From Vibrio sp. (GTDB lineage Bacteria; Pseudomonadota; Gammaproteobacteria; Enterobacterales; Vibrionaceae): a DNA stretch of 11,505 nucleotides. Shown here in pieces: positions 1 through 6,076 of the stretch. The stretch lies in assembly GCA_007124475.1 (NCBI GenBank), contig SLFB01000126.1, positions 1 through 11,505 of the forward strand. Reading direction: 5' to 3'. Every line of letters begins with the position of its first letter. The stretch's first letter is position 1. The position numbers were made by a program, and so were the translations under genes. A model generated the notes under the pieces. The model was not told the DNA's origin and ran no database searches. It worked only from the letters and a program-made list of their open reading frames with translations.

Positions 1-66
1 AGCTGGCCTCTTTATCTTTGGGCATTAGTCGGCTTATTGATCAGTTGGCGTTGTCGCCGCCAGTAA
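1..66 (+). CDS. lnt: Apolipoprotein N-acyltransferase, C-terminal end (partial)
   Basis: Only the last 21 codons and a TAA stop are in the window. The translated tail, WPLYLWALVGLLISWRCRRQ preceded by Ser, is a hydrophobic membrane-helix-like segment followed by a basic cytoplasmic end. Lnt proteins end this way: they are inner-membrane enzymes that add the third acyl chain to the N-terminal cysteine of lipoproteins. In Vibrionaceae the ybeZ-ybeY-corC-lnt cluster lies next to the ybeL/leuS region, and that context is the main reason for the name. The fragment has no catalytic residues, so the identification is inference. Another membrane protein with a basic tail would look the same. Two lipoproteins that would be Lnt substrates, LptE and RlpA, are encoded downstream. 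Confidence 0.55.
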   Translation, partial: SWPLYLWALVGLLISWRCRRQ

Positions 67-188
67 TGAAATCAAACCACTAACGTTTGTAACAAGGTGA
101 AACGGCACGTTCCCCCCTCTTGATGATACTAAGACTGAGGCCAACGAACGTAGCCGACACCTCTACAACTTCAAGTCAGAAAGGCATA
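64..188 (+). repeat. ERIC-like (IRU) element, copy A, left half degenerate
   Basis: The right half, from about 131 to 188, follows the ERIC consensus from memory: ACTGRGG, then AACGAACGTAGCC (143-155), ACACC, CAACTTCAAG and a GGCATA end corresponding to the consensus GGGTATA. The 13-mer AACGAACGTAGCC is identical to the one in copy C at 9997-10009. The left half matches the consensus poorly apart from short blocks around GGCACG and TTCCCC, and the central hairpin is reduced to about four base pairs (CCTC/GAGG). Counting a normal ERIC length back from the right end puts the left boundary at the TAA stop of the upstream gene; that boundary is inferred. The element fills the gap between two convergent gene ends. 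Confidence 0.6.
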
Positions 189-191
189 GAT

Positions 192-662
192 TTAGGGCTG
201 TAAAGGCTGGCGACTAAAGAGTTTATGCCCACAACGTAAGCAAGGGACGATTTCGGTCGGATGATTATATTCTATTTTATGATTACAGTGTTCGCAGATT
301 AGATGACCAAGCCCAATTAACTCACCAGCATGATAAATACCTTGATGCTCTAAATCTTGAAAAACCTCAACCCATTCCACCTTGGTTCGGTCGGTAATAT
401 CTAGCAACCCTTGCCAGAGAGAATCAACAATCATCAAGTAAAATGGGCTAGTGGTACTTTGTTGATATTGCTCAGAAAATGCTTTCAAATCAGCCTTCAC
501 ATAAGCAGAGATTAAAGCTAACTCATCTTGAGTTAAATCATTCGCTGCCGCAATCACCTGCCCCGAAGTCTCTAAAATCTTCTCCAACTCCTCGGGACTA
601 TGCTTAAGAGTTTCTACTACCTCTGCTAGTAACGCTTCATAACTGGCTTTTTGTTTTTGCAT
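192..662 (-). CDS. ybeL: YbeL-family zinc-ribbon protein (DUF1451)
   Basis: This 156-residue protein matches E. coli YbeL (about 160 residues) along its whole length. The N-terminal 70 residues are charged and mostly helical. A conserved core follows around 75-121 (SLWQGLLDITD, EWVEVFQDLEHQGIYHAGE), then a C-terminal zinc ribbon with two CxxC knuckles at Cys123/Cys126 and Cys141/Cys144, ending in RQPLQP, much like the RRPFEP end of E. coli. No signal peptide or membrane helix is visible, so it should be cytoplasmic. The family has no firmly established biochemical role and I assign none. On the minus strand the ATG is preceded by a strong GAGGTGAG ribosome binding site (complement of 665-672), which fixes the start. 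It is transcribed divergently from leuS and converges on lnt. Confidence 0.9.
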   Translation of the reverse strand: MQKQKASYEALLAEVVETLKHSPEELEKILETSGQVIAAANDLTQDELALISAYVKADLKAFSEQYQQSTTSPFYLMIVDSLWQGLLDITDRTKVEWVEVFQDLEHQGIYHAGELIGLGHLICEHCNHKIEYNHPTEIVPCLRCGHKLFSRQPLQP

Positions 663-691
663 AACTCACCTCGTTCAAGTTGGATTGGCTA

Positions 692-720
692 TTGTTGTGC
701 AGTGCTGCTTTAGGTATTCT
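692..720 (+). promoter_or_regulatory. Candidate sigma70 promoter for leuS
   Basis: TTGTTG (692-697) and TATTCT (715-720) are separated by 17 nt in the 121-bp divergent region between the YbeL gene and leuS, leaving a leader of roughly 55-60 nt. On the opposite strand a weaker pair, TTGAAC (complement of 741-746) and TAGAAT (complement of 716-721) with a 19-nt spacer, could serve the YbeL gene, so the two promoters may overlap. Neither box set is close to consensus. This is a reading by eye. Confidence 0.3.
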
Positions 721-783
721 ATGCTGATCTATTAATACCTGTTCAAACCGAACTCACAATTCCAAGATAACCGGACGTCATCG

Positions 784-3360
784 ATGCAAGATCAATATAA
801 CCCGCAAGATATTGAACAGAAAGTTCAACAGCACTGGGAAAACAATAACACTTTTGTAGTAAGTGAAGACCCAAATAAAGAAAAATTCTACTGTCTGTCG
901 ATGTTTCCTTATCCAAGTGGCCGTCTGCATATGGGTCACGTGCGTAATTATACCATTGGCGATGTAGTGTCCCGTTTCCAGCGCCTGCAAGGTAAAAATG
1001 TCATGCAGCCGATTGGCTGGGATGCATTTGGTCTACCGGCAGAAAATGCCGCAGTAAAAAATAACACCGCTCCAGCGCCTTGGACTTACGAAAATATTCA
1101 ATACATGAAAAACCAGCTTAAATTATTAGGCTTTGGTTACGATTGGAACCGCGAGTTTGCCACCTGTCGTCCTGAATACTATCGTTGGGAACAAGAATTT
1201 TTCACTAAACTGTACCAAAAAGGCCTGGTTTACAAGAAAACCTCTTCTGTGAACTGGTGCCCAAATGATCAAACCGTACTGGCGAATGAGCAAGTAGAAG
1301 ATGGCTGCTGCTGGCGTTGTGATACCCCAGTAGAGCAAAAAGAAATTCCACAATGGTTTATTAAGATCACCGCTTACGCACAAGAGTTGCTTGATGATTT
1401 AGATAACCTCGATGGTTGGCCTGACATGGTAAAAACCATGCAACGCAACTGGATTGGCCGCTCTGAAGGGGTTGAACTTAGCTTCCAAGTGAAAGAACAA
1501 GAGCAAGATCTGGAAGTCTATACCACTCGACCAGATACGCTCATGGGCGTCACTTATGTTGCCATTGCTGCCGCTCATCCACTTGCCGTTCAAGCTGCAG
1601 CCAACAACCCACAATTGGCTGCCTTCATCGAAGAATGTAAAAACACTAAAGTTGCCGAAGCAGACCTCGCAACGATGGAGAAAAAAGGCATGGCGACGGG
1701 CCTGACGGCTATCCATCCTTTAAATGGCCGTGAAGTGCCTATCTTTGTCGCTAACTTCGTACTAATGCATTACGGCACTGGTGCTGTGATGGCGGTTCCA
1801 GCCCATGACCAACGTGATTACGAATTTGCCAGCAAATACGGCTTAAATATCATCCCTGTGATTAAGCCAGAAGATGGCAGCCAGTTAGATATCAGCCAGC
1901 AAGCTTATACAGAAAAAGGCGTACTGTTTGACTCTGGTGAATTCGATGGTCTAACTTTCCAAGCCGCTTTCGATGCCATTTCAGCCAAGCTTGAAGCGCT
2001 AGGTAAAGGTAAAAAGACCGTTAACTTCCGTCTGCGTGATTGGGGCGTTTCTCGTCAACGTTACTGGGGTGCTCCAATTCCAATGGTCACCACTGAAGAT
2101 GGACAAGTACATCCAGTTCCCGCAGATCAACTACCGGTAATTCTACCTGAAGATGTCACGATGGACGGCGTAACCAGCCCAATCAAGGCTGATAAAACGT
2201 GGGCAGAAACGACCTTTAATGGCCAGCCAGCACTACGTGAAACCGATACCTTTGATACCTTCATGGAGTCATCTTGGTATTATGCACGTTATTGTTCACC
2301 ACAAGCGGATGATATTTTAGACCCAGCGAAAGCCAACTACTGGCTACCCGTTGATCAATACATCGGTGGTATTGAACACGCTTGTATGCACTTACTCTAC
2401 TCACGTTTCTTCCATAAACTATTACGTGACGCTGGTTATGTCACTTCCGACGAGCCATTCAAACAGTTGCTTTGTCAAGGCATGGTACTGGCTGATGCTT
2501 TCTATCATAGTAACGAAAAAGGCACCAAAGAGTGGATTTCACCGACTGATGTTAAAGTTGAACGCGATGGTAAAGGTCGCATCATCTCAGCAGTAGATAA
2601 TCAAGGTCGACAAGTTGAGCACTCAGGCATGATCAAAATGTCTAAGTCAAAAAATAACGGTATTGATCCACAAGAAATGGTGGATAAGTACGGTGCTGAC
2701 ACGGTTCGTCTATTCATGATGTTTGCCTCACCAGCTGACATGACCCTAGAGTGGCAAGAATCTGGTGTTGAAGGCGCAAACCGTTTCCTAAAACGAGTAT
2801 GGAAACTGGTCGCAGAACATACGGCTAAAGGCGCTGCTGTAGCGGTACAAACTGATACATTAAATGCGGATCAAAAAGCACTACGTCGTGATGTGCATAA
2901 AACCATTGCTAAGGTGACAGACGATATTGCTCGTCGTCAAACCTTTAACACCGCCATCGCCGCCATCATGGAGCTGATGAATAAACTGACTAAAGCACCG
3001 CAAGAGTCAGCGCAAGATCGAGCTATCTTAGATGAAGCGGTAAAAGCGATAACCTTGATGCTATACCCAATCGCACCACACATCTGTTTTGAAATGTGGC
3101 AAGCACTAGGCGAGGTGGATATTGACCAAGCAACGTGGCCAACCTACGACGAAACGGCATTAGTTGAAGATGAAAAACTTATCGTCTTACAAGTCAACGG
3201 CAAGCTACGCGGTAAACTCACCGTTGCCGCTGATGCGACTAAAGAGCAAGTTGAAGCACTCGGCCTACAAGATGAAAACGTACAGAAATTTACTGATGGT
3301 TTCACTATCCGTAAAATTATCTACGTGCCAGGTAAACTGCTTAATATTGTTGCGAACTAA
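784..3360 (+). CDS. leuS: Leucyl-tRNA synthetase
   Basis: LeuRS is a cytoplasmic class Ia aminoacyl-tRNA synthetase that charges tRNA-Leu and hydrolyses mischarged products. The 858 residues match the E. coli enzyme (860) almost collinearly. The Rossmann-fold signature HMGH is at 49-52 and KMSKS is at 618-622. A zinc-knuckle-like Cys set (Cys159, Cys176, Cys179) lies in the inserted ZN1 region. The CP1 editing domain (about 225-415) has the threonine-rich TTRPDT at 247-252, placing Thr252 at the same number as in E. coli, and the HDQRD motif ending at Asp345, the conserved editing aspartate. The C-terminal domain ends in VPGKLLNIVAN. The N-terminus MQDQYNPQDIEQKV matches E. coli, supporting this ATG despite only a weak CGGA site 8 nt upstream. 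Nothing suggests loss of synthetic or editing function. In E. coli lptE follows closely; here 212 bp with an ERIC-like repeat intervene. Confidence 0.98.
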   Translation: MQDQYNPQDIEQKVQQHWENNNTFVVSEDPNKEKFYCLSMFPYPSGRLHMGHVRNYTIGDVVSRFQRLQGKNVMQPIGWDAFGLPAENAAVKNNTAPAPWTYENIQYMKNQLKLLGFGYDWNREFATCRPEYYRWEQEFFTKLYQKGLVYKKTSSVNWCPNDQTVLANEQVEDGCCWRCDTPVEQKEIPQWFIKITAYAQELLDDLDNLDGWPDMVKTMQRNWIGRSEGVELSFQVKEQEQDLEVYTTRPDTLMGVTYVAIAAAHPLAVQAAANNPQLAAFIEECKNTKVAEADLATMEKKGMATGLTAIHPLNGREVPIFVANFVLMHYGTGAVMAVPAHDQRDYEFASKYGLNIIPVIKPEDGSQLDISQQAYTEKGVLFDSGEFDGLTFQAAFDAISAKLEALGKGKKTVNFRLRDWGVSRQRYWGAPIPMVTTEDGQVHPVPADQLPVILPEDVTMDGVTSPIKADKTWAETTFNGQPALRETDTFDTFMESSWYYARYCSPQADDILDPAKANYWLPVDQYIGGIEHACMHLLYSRFFHKLLRDAGYVTSDEPFKQLLCQGMVLADAFYHSNEKGTKEWISPTDVKVERDGKGRIISAVDNQGRQVEHSGMIKMSKSKNNGIDPQEMVDKYGADTVRLFMMFASPADMTLEWQESGVEGANRFLKRVWKLVAEHTAKGAAVAVQTDTLNADQKALRRDVHKTIAKVTDDIARRQTFNTAIAAIMELMNKLTKAPQESAQDRAILDEAVKAITLMLYPIAPHICFEMWQALGEVDIDQATWPTYDETALVEDEKLIVLQVNGKLRGKLTVAADATKEQVEALGLQDENVQKFTDGFTIRKIIYVPGKLLNIVAN

Positions 3361-3379
3361 TCTCGCTACTTACGGTCTG

Positions 3380-3502
3380 TATACCCAAACCTCTTGACTT
3401 GCTACTCAGTGAAACGCGAGGTGAAGCCCCAATCGCATAGCCAAACTAGGCGATTGGGGTCAACCAACCTCCCCCACTGCAGCTTCAAGTGGGATGGGTA
3501 TA
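3380..3502 (+). repeat. ERIC-like (IRU) element, copy B, full length
   Basis: This 123-bp element starts TATACCCAAAC and ends GGGATGGGTATA, so its ends form an imperfect terminal inverted repeat: CTCTTGA near the left end against the complement of CTTCAAG near the right. Blocks recognisable from the ERIC consensus are GCGAGGTGAA (left), a central hairpin starting CCCC and ending GGGG, and CTGCAGCTTCAAG (right). The hairpin stem is CCCCAATCGC (3427-3436) with GCGATTGGGG (3450-3459); after one mismatch three more pairs close a CCAAA loop. The AACGAACGTAGCC box present in copies A and C is degenerate here (about 3462-3474). It begins 19 nt after the leuS stop, in the same orientation as the flanking genes, so it would be transcribed in any leuS-lptE readthrough RNA. 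Confidence 0.75.
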
Positions 3503-3511
3503 ACCCCGTTT

Positions 3512-3551
3512 ATTTATCTCAGTTTATTTTTACGAGTAAACTGAGATAAAT
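3512..3551. repeat. Perfect 15-bp inverted repeat upstream of lptE
   Basis: ATTTATCTCAGTTTA (3512-3526) is the exact reverse complement of TAAACTGAGATAAAT (3537-3551), with a 10-nt spacer TTTTTACGAG. It lies 9 nt beyond the ERIC-like element and 21 nt before the lptE ATG. Neither strand has a U-tract right after the stem and the stem is AT-rich, so it is a poor intrinsic terminator. It could be a protein-binding palindrome or an mRNA hairpin just upstream of the weak lptE ribosome binding site. The repeat is directly visible; its role is unknown. Confidence 0.8.
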
Positions 3552-3572
3552 TAATTCAATAATGAGAACTCC

Positions 3573-4163
3573 ATGCGTTGTATATTGCCTGTAAACTCCC
3601 CGTTTTTTGTTATCTGTTTACTGCTTGCGGCTACCCTGCTTAGCGGATGTGGCTTTCACCTACGTGGCGACTATGATATCCCTGAAGAGTTAAGTGTGAT
3701 GTCGTTAACGAGTAACGACCAATACAGTCCTTTCACTCGTATGGTACGTGGTCAGCTGCGAATGAACGAGATCCAAATTGTCGCCCCAGCCAGTCATATA
3801 CCTAACCTACATTTAAATGGAGAAAGTATCAGTGAACGCACGCTATCCCTGTATCAAAATACCCGTGCGGCAGAAAAAGAGCTGACTTTCACGACCTCTT
3901 ACCGCGTCACGATACCGGATGTTGGTAGTAAGACGTTATCTACCAGCGTCACTCGCAGTTATCTCGACAACCCACTTACCGCATTAGCAAAATCGGCAGA
4001 GCGTGAGTTGATTGTCGATGAAATGCGTAAATTAGCAGCCAGCCAAATTATACGTCAAATGGCACGCCTGAAAGCCAGCTTTGCAGACAACGAAGTGATA
4101 AACGAGTCACTGTCAGATAACGACAATGCGCTCGATAACTCAGACTCGATTGATATGTTATAA
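3573..4163 (+). CDS. lptE: LPS-assembly outer-membrane lipoprotein LptE
   Basis: LptE (formerly RlpB) plugs the LptD barrel and forms the outer-membrane translocon that inserts lipopolysaccharide into the outer leaflet. The 196-residue protein is close to the E. coli length (193). It has a lipoprotein signal: a hydrophobic stretch at about 11-23 and the lipobox LSGC, with Cys26 the predicted lipidated residue, followed by the characteristic GFHLRG. The rest is a mixed alpha/beta domain with MVRGQLRMNEIQI, LSLYQNTRAAEKELTF and a late helix ending ASQIIRQMARLKAS. The C-terminal 25 residues are Asp/Asn/Ser-rich and probably disordered. The Shine-Dalgarno signal is weak (GAG 6 nt upstream). holA follows after 8 nt, as in E. 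coli. Its distance from leuS suggests transcription may be partly independent of leuS, but no convincing promoter was found. Confidence 0.93.
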   Translation: MRCILPVNSPFFVICLLLAATLLSGCGFHLRGDYDIPEELSVMSLTSNDQYSPFTRMVRGQLRMNEIQIVAPASHIPNLHLNGESISERTLSLYQNTRAAEKELTFTTSYRVTIPDVGSKTLSTSVTRSYLDNPLTALAKSAERELIVDEMRKLAASQIIRQMARLKASFADNEVINESLSDNDNALDNSDSIDML

Positions 4164-4171
4164 GGTACTGC

Positions 4172-5197
4172 ATGAAACTTTATGCCGAAAAGCTTGATGA
4201 TGCTCTTAGCAAAGCCCTTGCCCAAGTTTATTTAATACTTGGCAACGAACCTTTACTGATTCAAGAATCAAGGCAAGCTATCCAGCGTCAAGCTTATCAA
4301 CAAGGCTTTACCGAAAAGCATAGCTTCAAAGCAGATAATAGCCTTAATTGGAGTGATGTTTATGATTGCTGCCAAACGCTAAGCTTATTCTCACAACAAC
4401 AGCTGATTGAAATTGAAGTCCCTGAAAATGGCTTTAATGCTAGTTTAGGTAAAACCTTAGTTGAATTAATCCAGACTCTCAGCTCTGACACCTTATTGGT
4501 CGTGGTCGGTGAACGCTTAGCCAAAGCGCAAGAAAATACCGCATGGTTCAAAGCGTTGAGTGACAAAGCTTGTATCGTCAACTGTCTAACACCTGAATTA
4601 TCTCGACTGCCGCAATTTGTCACCCGTCGTTGTAAAACATTGGGTCTCAAGCCAGATAATGAAAGCATCCAACGACTTGCCCAATGGCACGAAGGTAACT
4701 TACTGGCATTGGTACAAAATTTAGAAAAACTTGTGCTTTTGTATCCAGACCGCCAAATTACGTTACTACGCTTAGAAGAAGCGTTAAGTCGTCATAATCA
4801 CTTTTCTGTCTTTCATTGGATTGATGCCTTACTGGCTGGTAAAGCTAATCGAGCGCAACGTATCTTACGTCAGTTAGCGTCGGAAGATACGGAGGTGATC
4901 ATTTTAATTCGTACCGCGCAAAAAGAACTGCTGCAACTGTTAGCCATGCGCCAAGACATCACCAGCGAACCATTAGGCTCAGTATTTAATCGTTATCGTA
5001 TTTGGCAAACCAAACGCCCTCTATATTCAGCCATATTGCAACGTTTATCATTACCAGAGTTACGCCATTTGTTAAAACTCCTGACTCAATGCGAGCGGTT
5101 AGCAAAAACTCAGTATGAGCAACCCGTTTGGCCGCTTTTACAACAATTCAGCATGCAATGCTGTGTGGCGTCAACAAAGCTCGCTCTACCGCAATAA
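4172..5197 (+). CDS. holA: DNA polymerase III, delta subunit
   Basis: Delta is the clamp-loader subunit that opens the beta sliding clamp for loading onto primed DNA. The 341 residues compare with 343 in E. coli. The opening, with VYLILGNEPLLIQESRQAI at about 19-37, resembles the E. coli LLLGNDPLLLQES region. The beta-interacting element appears as SLF, with Leu72 and Phe73 equivalent to E. coli Leu73/Phe74. AKAQENTAWF, EGNLLALVQNLEKL and FSVFHWIDALLAGK mark the middle AAA+-like domain and the start of the C-terminal collar domain. The ribosome binding site TAAGGT overlaps the lptE stop, so the two are probably translationally linked. In E. coli nadD follows immediately; here the next gene is rsfS. 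Confidence 0.95.
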   Translation: MKLYAEKLDDALSKALAQVYLILGNEPLLIQESRQAIQRQAYQQGFTEKHSFKADNSLNWSDVYDCCQTLSLFSQQQLIEIEVPENGFNASLGKTLVELIQTLSSDTLLVVVGERLAKAQENTAWFKALSDKACIVNCLTPELSRLPQFVTRRCKTLGLKPDNESIQRLAQWHEGNLLALVQNLEKLVLLYPDRQITLLRLEEALSRHNHFSVFHWIDALLAGKANRAQRILRQLASEDTEVIILIRTAQKELLQLLAMRQDITSEPLGSVFNRYRIWQTKRPLYSAILQRLSLPELRHLLKLLTQCERLAKTQYEQPVWPLLQQFSMQCCVASTKLALPQ

Positions 5198-5203
5198 AAA
5201 GCA

Positions 5204-5212
5204 TGTTATACT
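5204..5212 (+). promoter_or_regulatory. Extended -10 promoter candidate ahead of rsfS
   Basis: TGTTATACT contains TG one base upstream of TATACT, the extended -10 pattern that can work with a poor -35 box, and no good -35 is visible 17 nt upstream. It lies just after the holA stop and would start RNA at about 5219, giving a leader of about 65 nt. It would drive the rsfS-rlmH-mrdA-mrdB-rlpA run. This is by eye and unproven. Confidence 0.45.
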
Positions 5213-5282
5213 AGCTCGCTTTTTTAACACCATGATATTCATAGATTAAAATTCAAAGCTATCACACAGTGAGGAATCACCA

Positions 5283-5600
5283 TTGCAACCGCAACAATTG
5301 ACTAACTTTCTTATCGATAAAGCTGACGACATGAAAGCATTGGACATCATTACGCTTGATGTACAAGATAAATCCAGCATCACAGATTGCATGATTATTT
5401 GTACTGGCACATCTAAGCGTCACGTAATATCGATTGCTGATCATGTCGCTAGCGAAGCGAAAAAATCGGGGCTTGAGCCGCTAGGATTAGACGGCGAAAA
5501 TGAAGGTGAATGGGTCGTGTTGGATATGGGTTCGACCATGCTTCACGTGATGCAAGAAGAGCATCGTGCTTTATATCAATTAGAGAAACTTTGGGGCTAA
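5283..5600 (+). CDS. rsfS: Ribosomal silencing factor RsfS (TTG start)
   Basis: RsfS (formerly YbeB, the Iojap family) binds ribosomal protein L14 on the 50S subunit and blocks subunit joining when nutrients are scarce. The 105 residues equal the E. coli length. Conserved blocks are FLIDKADDMKALDI, KSSITDCMIICTGTSKRHV (about 30-48) and HVMQEEHRALYQLEKLWG at the C-terminus. The start is TTG: GAGGA (5271-5275) stands 7 nt upstream, the resulting N-terminus matches the family, and no in-frame ATG occurs until residue 18, which would remove conserved sequence. The ribosome binding site lies in a small GTGA-GGAA-TCAC hairpin. rlmH begins 2 nt after the stop, as in the conserved rsfS-rlmH pair. Confidence 0.94.
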   Translation: MQPQQLTNFLIDKADDMKALDIITLDVQDKSSITDCMIICTGTSKRHVISIADHVASEAKKSGLEPLGLDGENEGEWVVLDMGSTMLHVMQEEHRALYQLEKLWG

Positions 5601-5602
5601 GT

Positions 5603-6073
5603 GTGAAAATTCAGCTAATTGCTGTCGGGACAAAAATGCCCAAATGGGTAGAGGAAGGCTTTCAGGAATATCGCCGCAGATTTCCTCATGATATGCCACT
5701 CGAACTTATCGAAATCACAGCTGGGAAACGTGGCAAAAACGCTGATATTGCAAGAATTTTGCAAAAAGAAGGCGAAGCGATGCTAGCCGCGGTACCCAAA
5801 GGTAACCGCATAGTCACATTAGATATTCCAGGTAAAGCTTGGAACACCGAGCAATTGGCCGAACAGCTAGAAAGCTGGAAGTTGGATGCCCGTGATGTCT
5901 CGATTCTTATTGGTGGCCCTGAAGGGCTGGCACCAAGTTGCAAAGCCGCTGCCGAGCAAAGCTGGTCGTTATCACCTTTAACATTACCGCATCCATTAGT
6001 GAGAGTGGTTATGGCTGAAAGTCTCTATCGGGCATGGAGTATCACAGCGAATCACCCTTATCATCGAGAATAA
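5603..6073 (+). CDS. rlmH: 23S rRNA pseudouridine-1915 N3-methyltransferase RlmH (GTG start)
   Basis: RlmH is a small SPOUT-class methyltransferase that uses S-adenosylmethionine to methylate pseudouridine 1915 in helix 69 of 23S rRNA on the assembled 70S ribosome. Starting at the GTG gives 156 residues against 155 in E. coli, with the family N-terminus MKIQLIAVGTKMP. GKRGKNADI is at 41-49, GGPEG at 104-108 in the cofactor loop, the trefoil-knot region WSLSPLTLPHPLVRV at 121-135, and the conserved tail NHPYHRE at 150-156. GGGG 6 nt upstream serves as ribosome binding site. The same frame is open back to about 5510 inside rsfS, but that extension has no family counterpart, so the GTG is chosen. 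The neighbours suggest translational coupling to rsfS. Confidence 0.95.
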   Translation: MKIQLIAVGTKMPKWVEEGFQEYRRRFPHDMPLELIEITAGKRGKNADIARILQKEGEAMLAAVPKGNRIVTLDIPGKAWNTEQLAEQLESWKLDARDVSILIGGPEGLAPSCKAAAEQSWSLSPLTLPHPLVRVVMAESLYRAWSITANHPYHRE

Positions 6074-6076
6074 GCA

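Noticed and set aside
663..783. T-box or leader-peptide attenuation of leuS
   Set aside because: The region is only 121 bp, shows no T-box core or antiterminator, no terminator hairpin and no leucine-rich short ORF.
778..990. Minus-strand open frame across the leuS start
   Set aside because: It lies opposite strongly conserved leuS coding sequence, resembles no protein I recognise and has no supporting ribosome binding site. It is a shadow frame.
3427..3459. Central hairpin of ERIC copy B as an intrinsic terminator for leuS
   Set aside because: The stem is strong but is followed by TCAACCAACC rather than a T-tract, so intrinsic termination is not supported. It is explained as the normal ERIC hairpin.
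5178..5225. Repeated AGCTCGCT (5178-5185 and 5213-5220) followed by a T-run, as a possible holA terminator
   Set aside because: The two copies are direct, not inverted, so they cannot form the stem. The TTTTTT after the second copy has no GC-rich hairpin before it.
5510..5602. Upstream extension of the rlmH reading frame by 31 codons inside rsfS
   Set aside because: The extension overlaps conserved rsfS codons, has no counterpart in RlmH proteins, and a GTG with GGGG upstream gives the family length and N-terminus.
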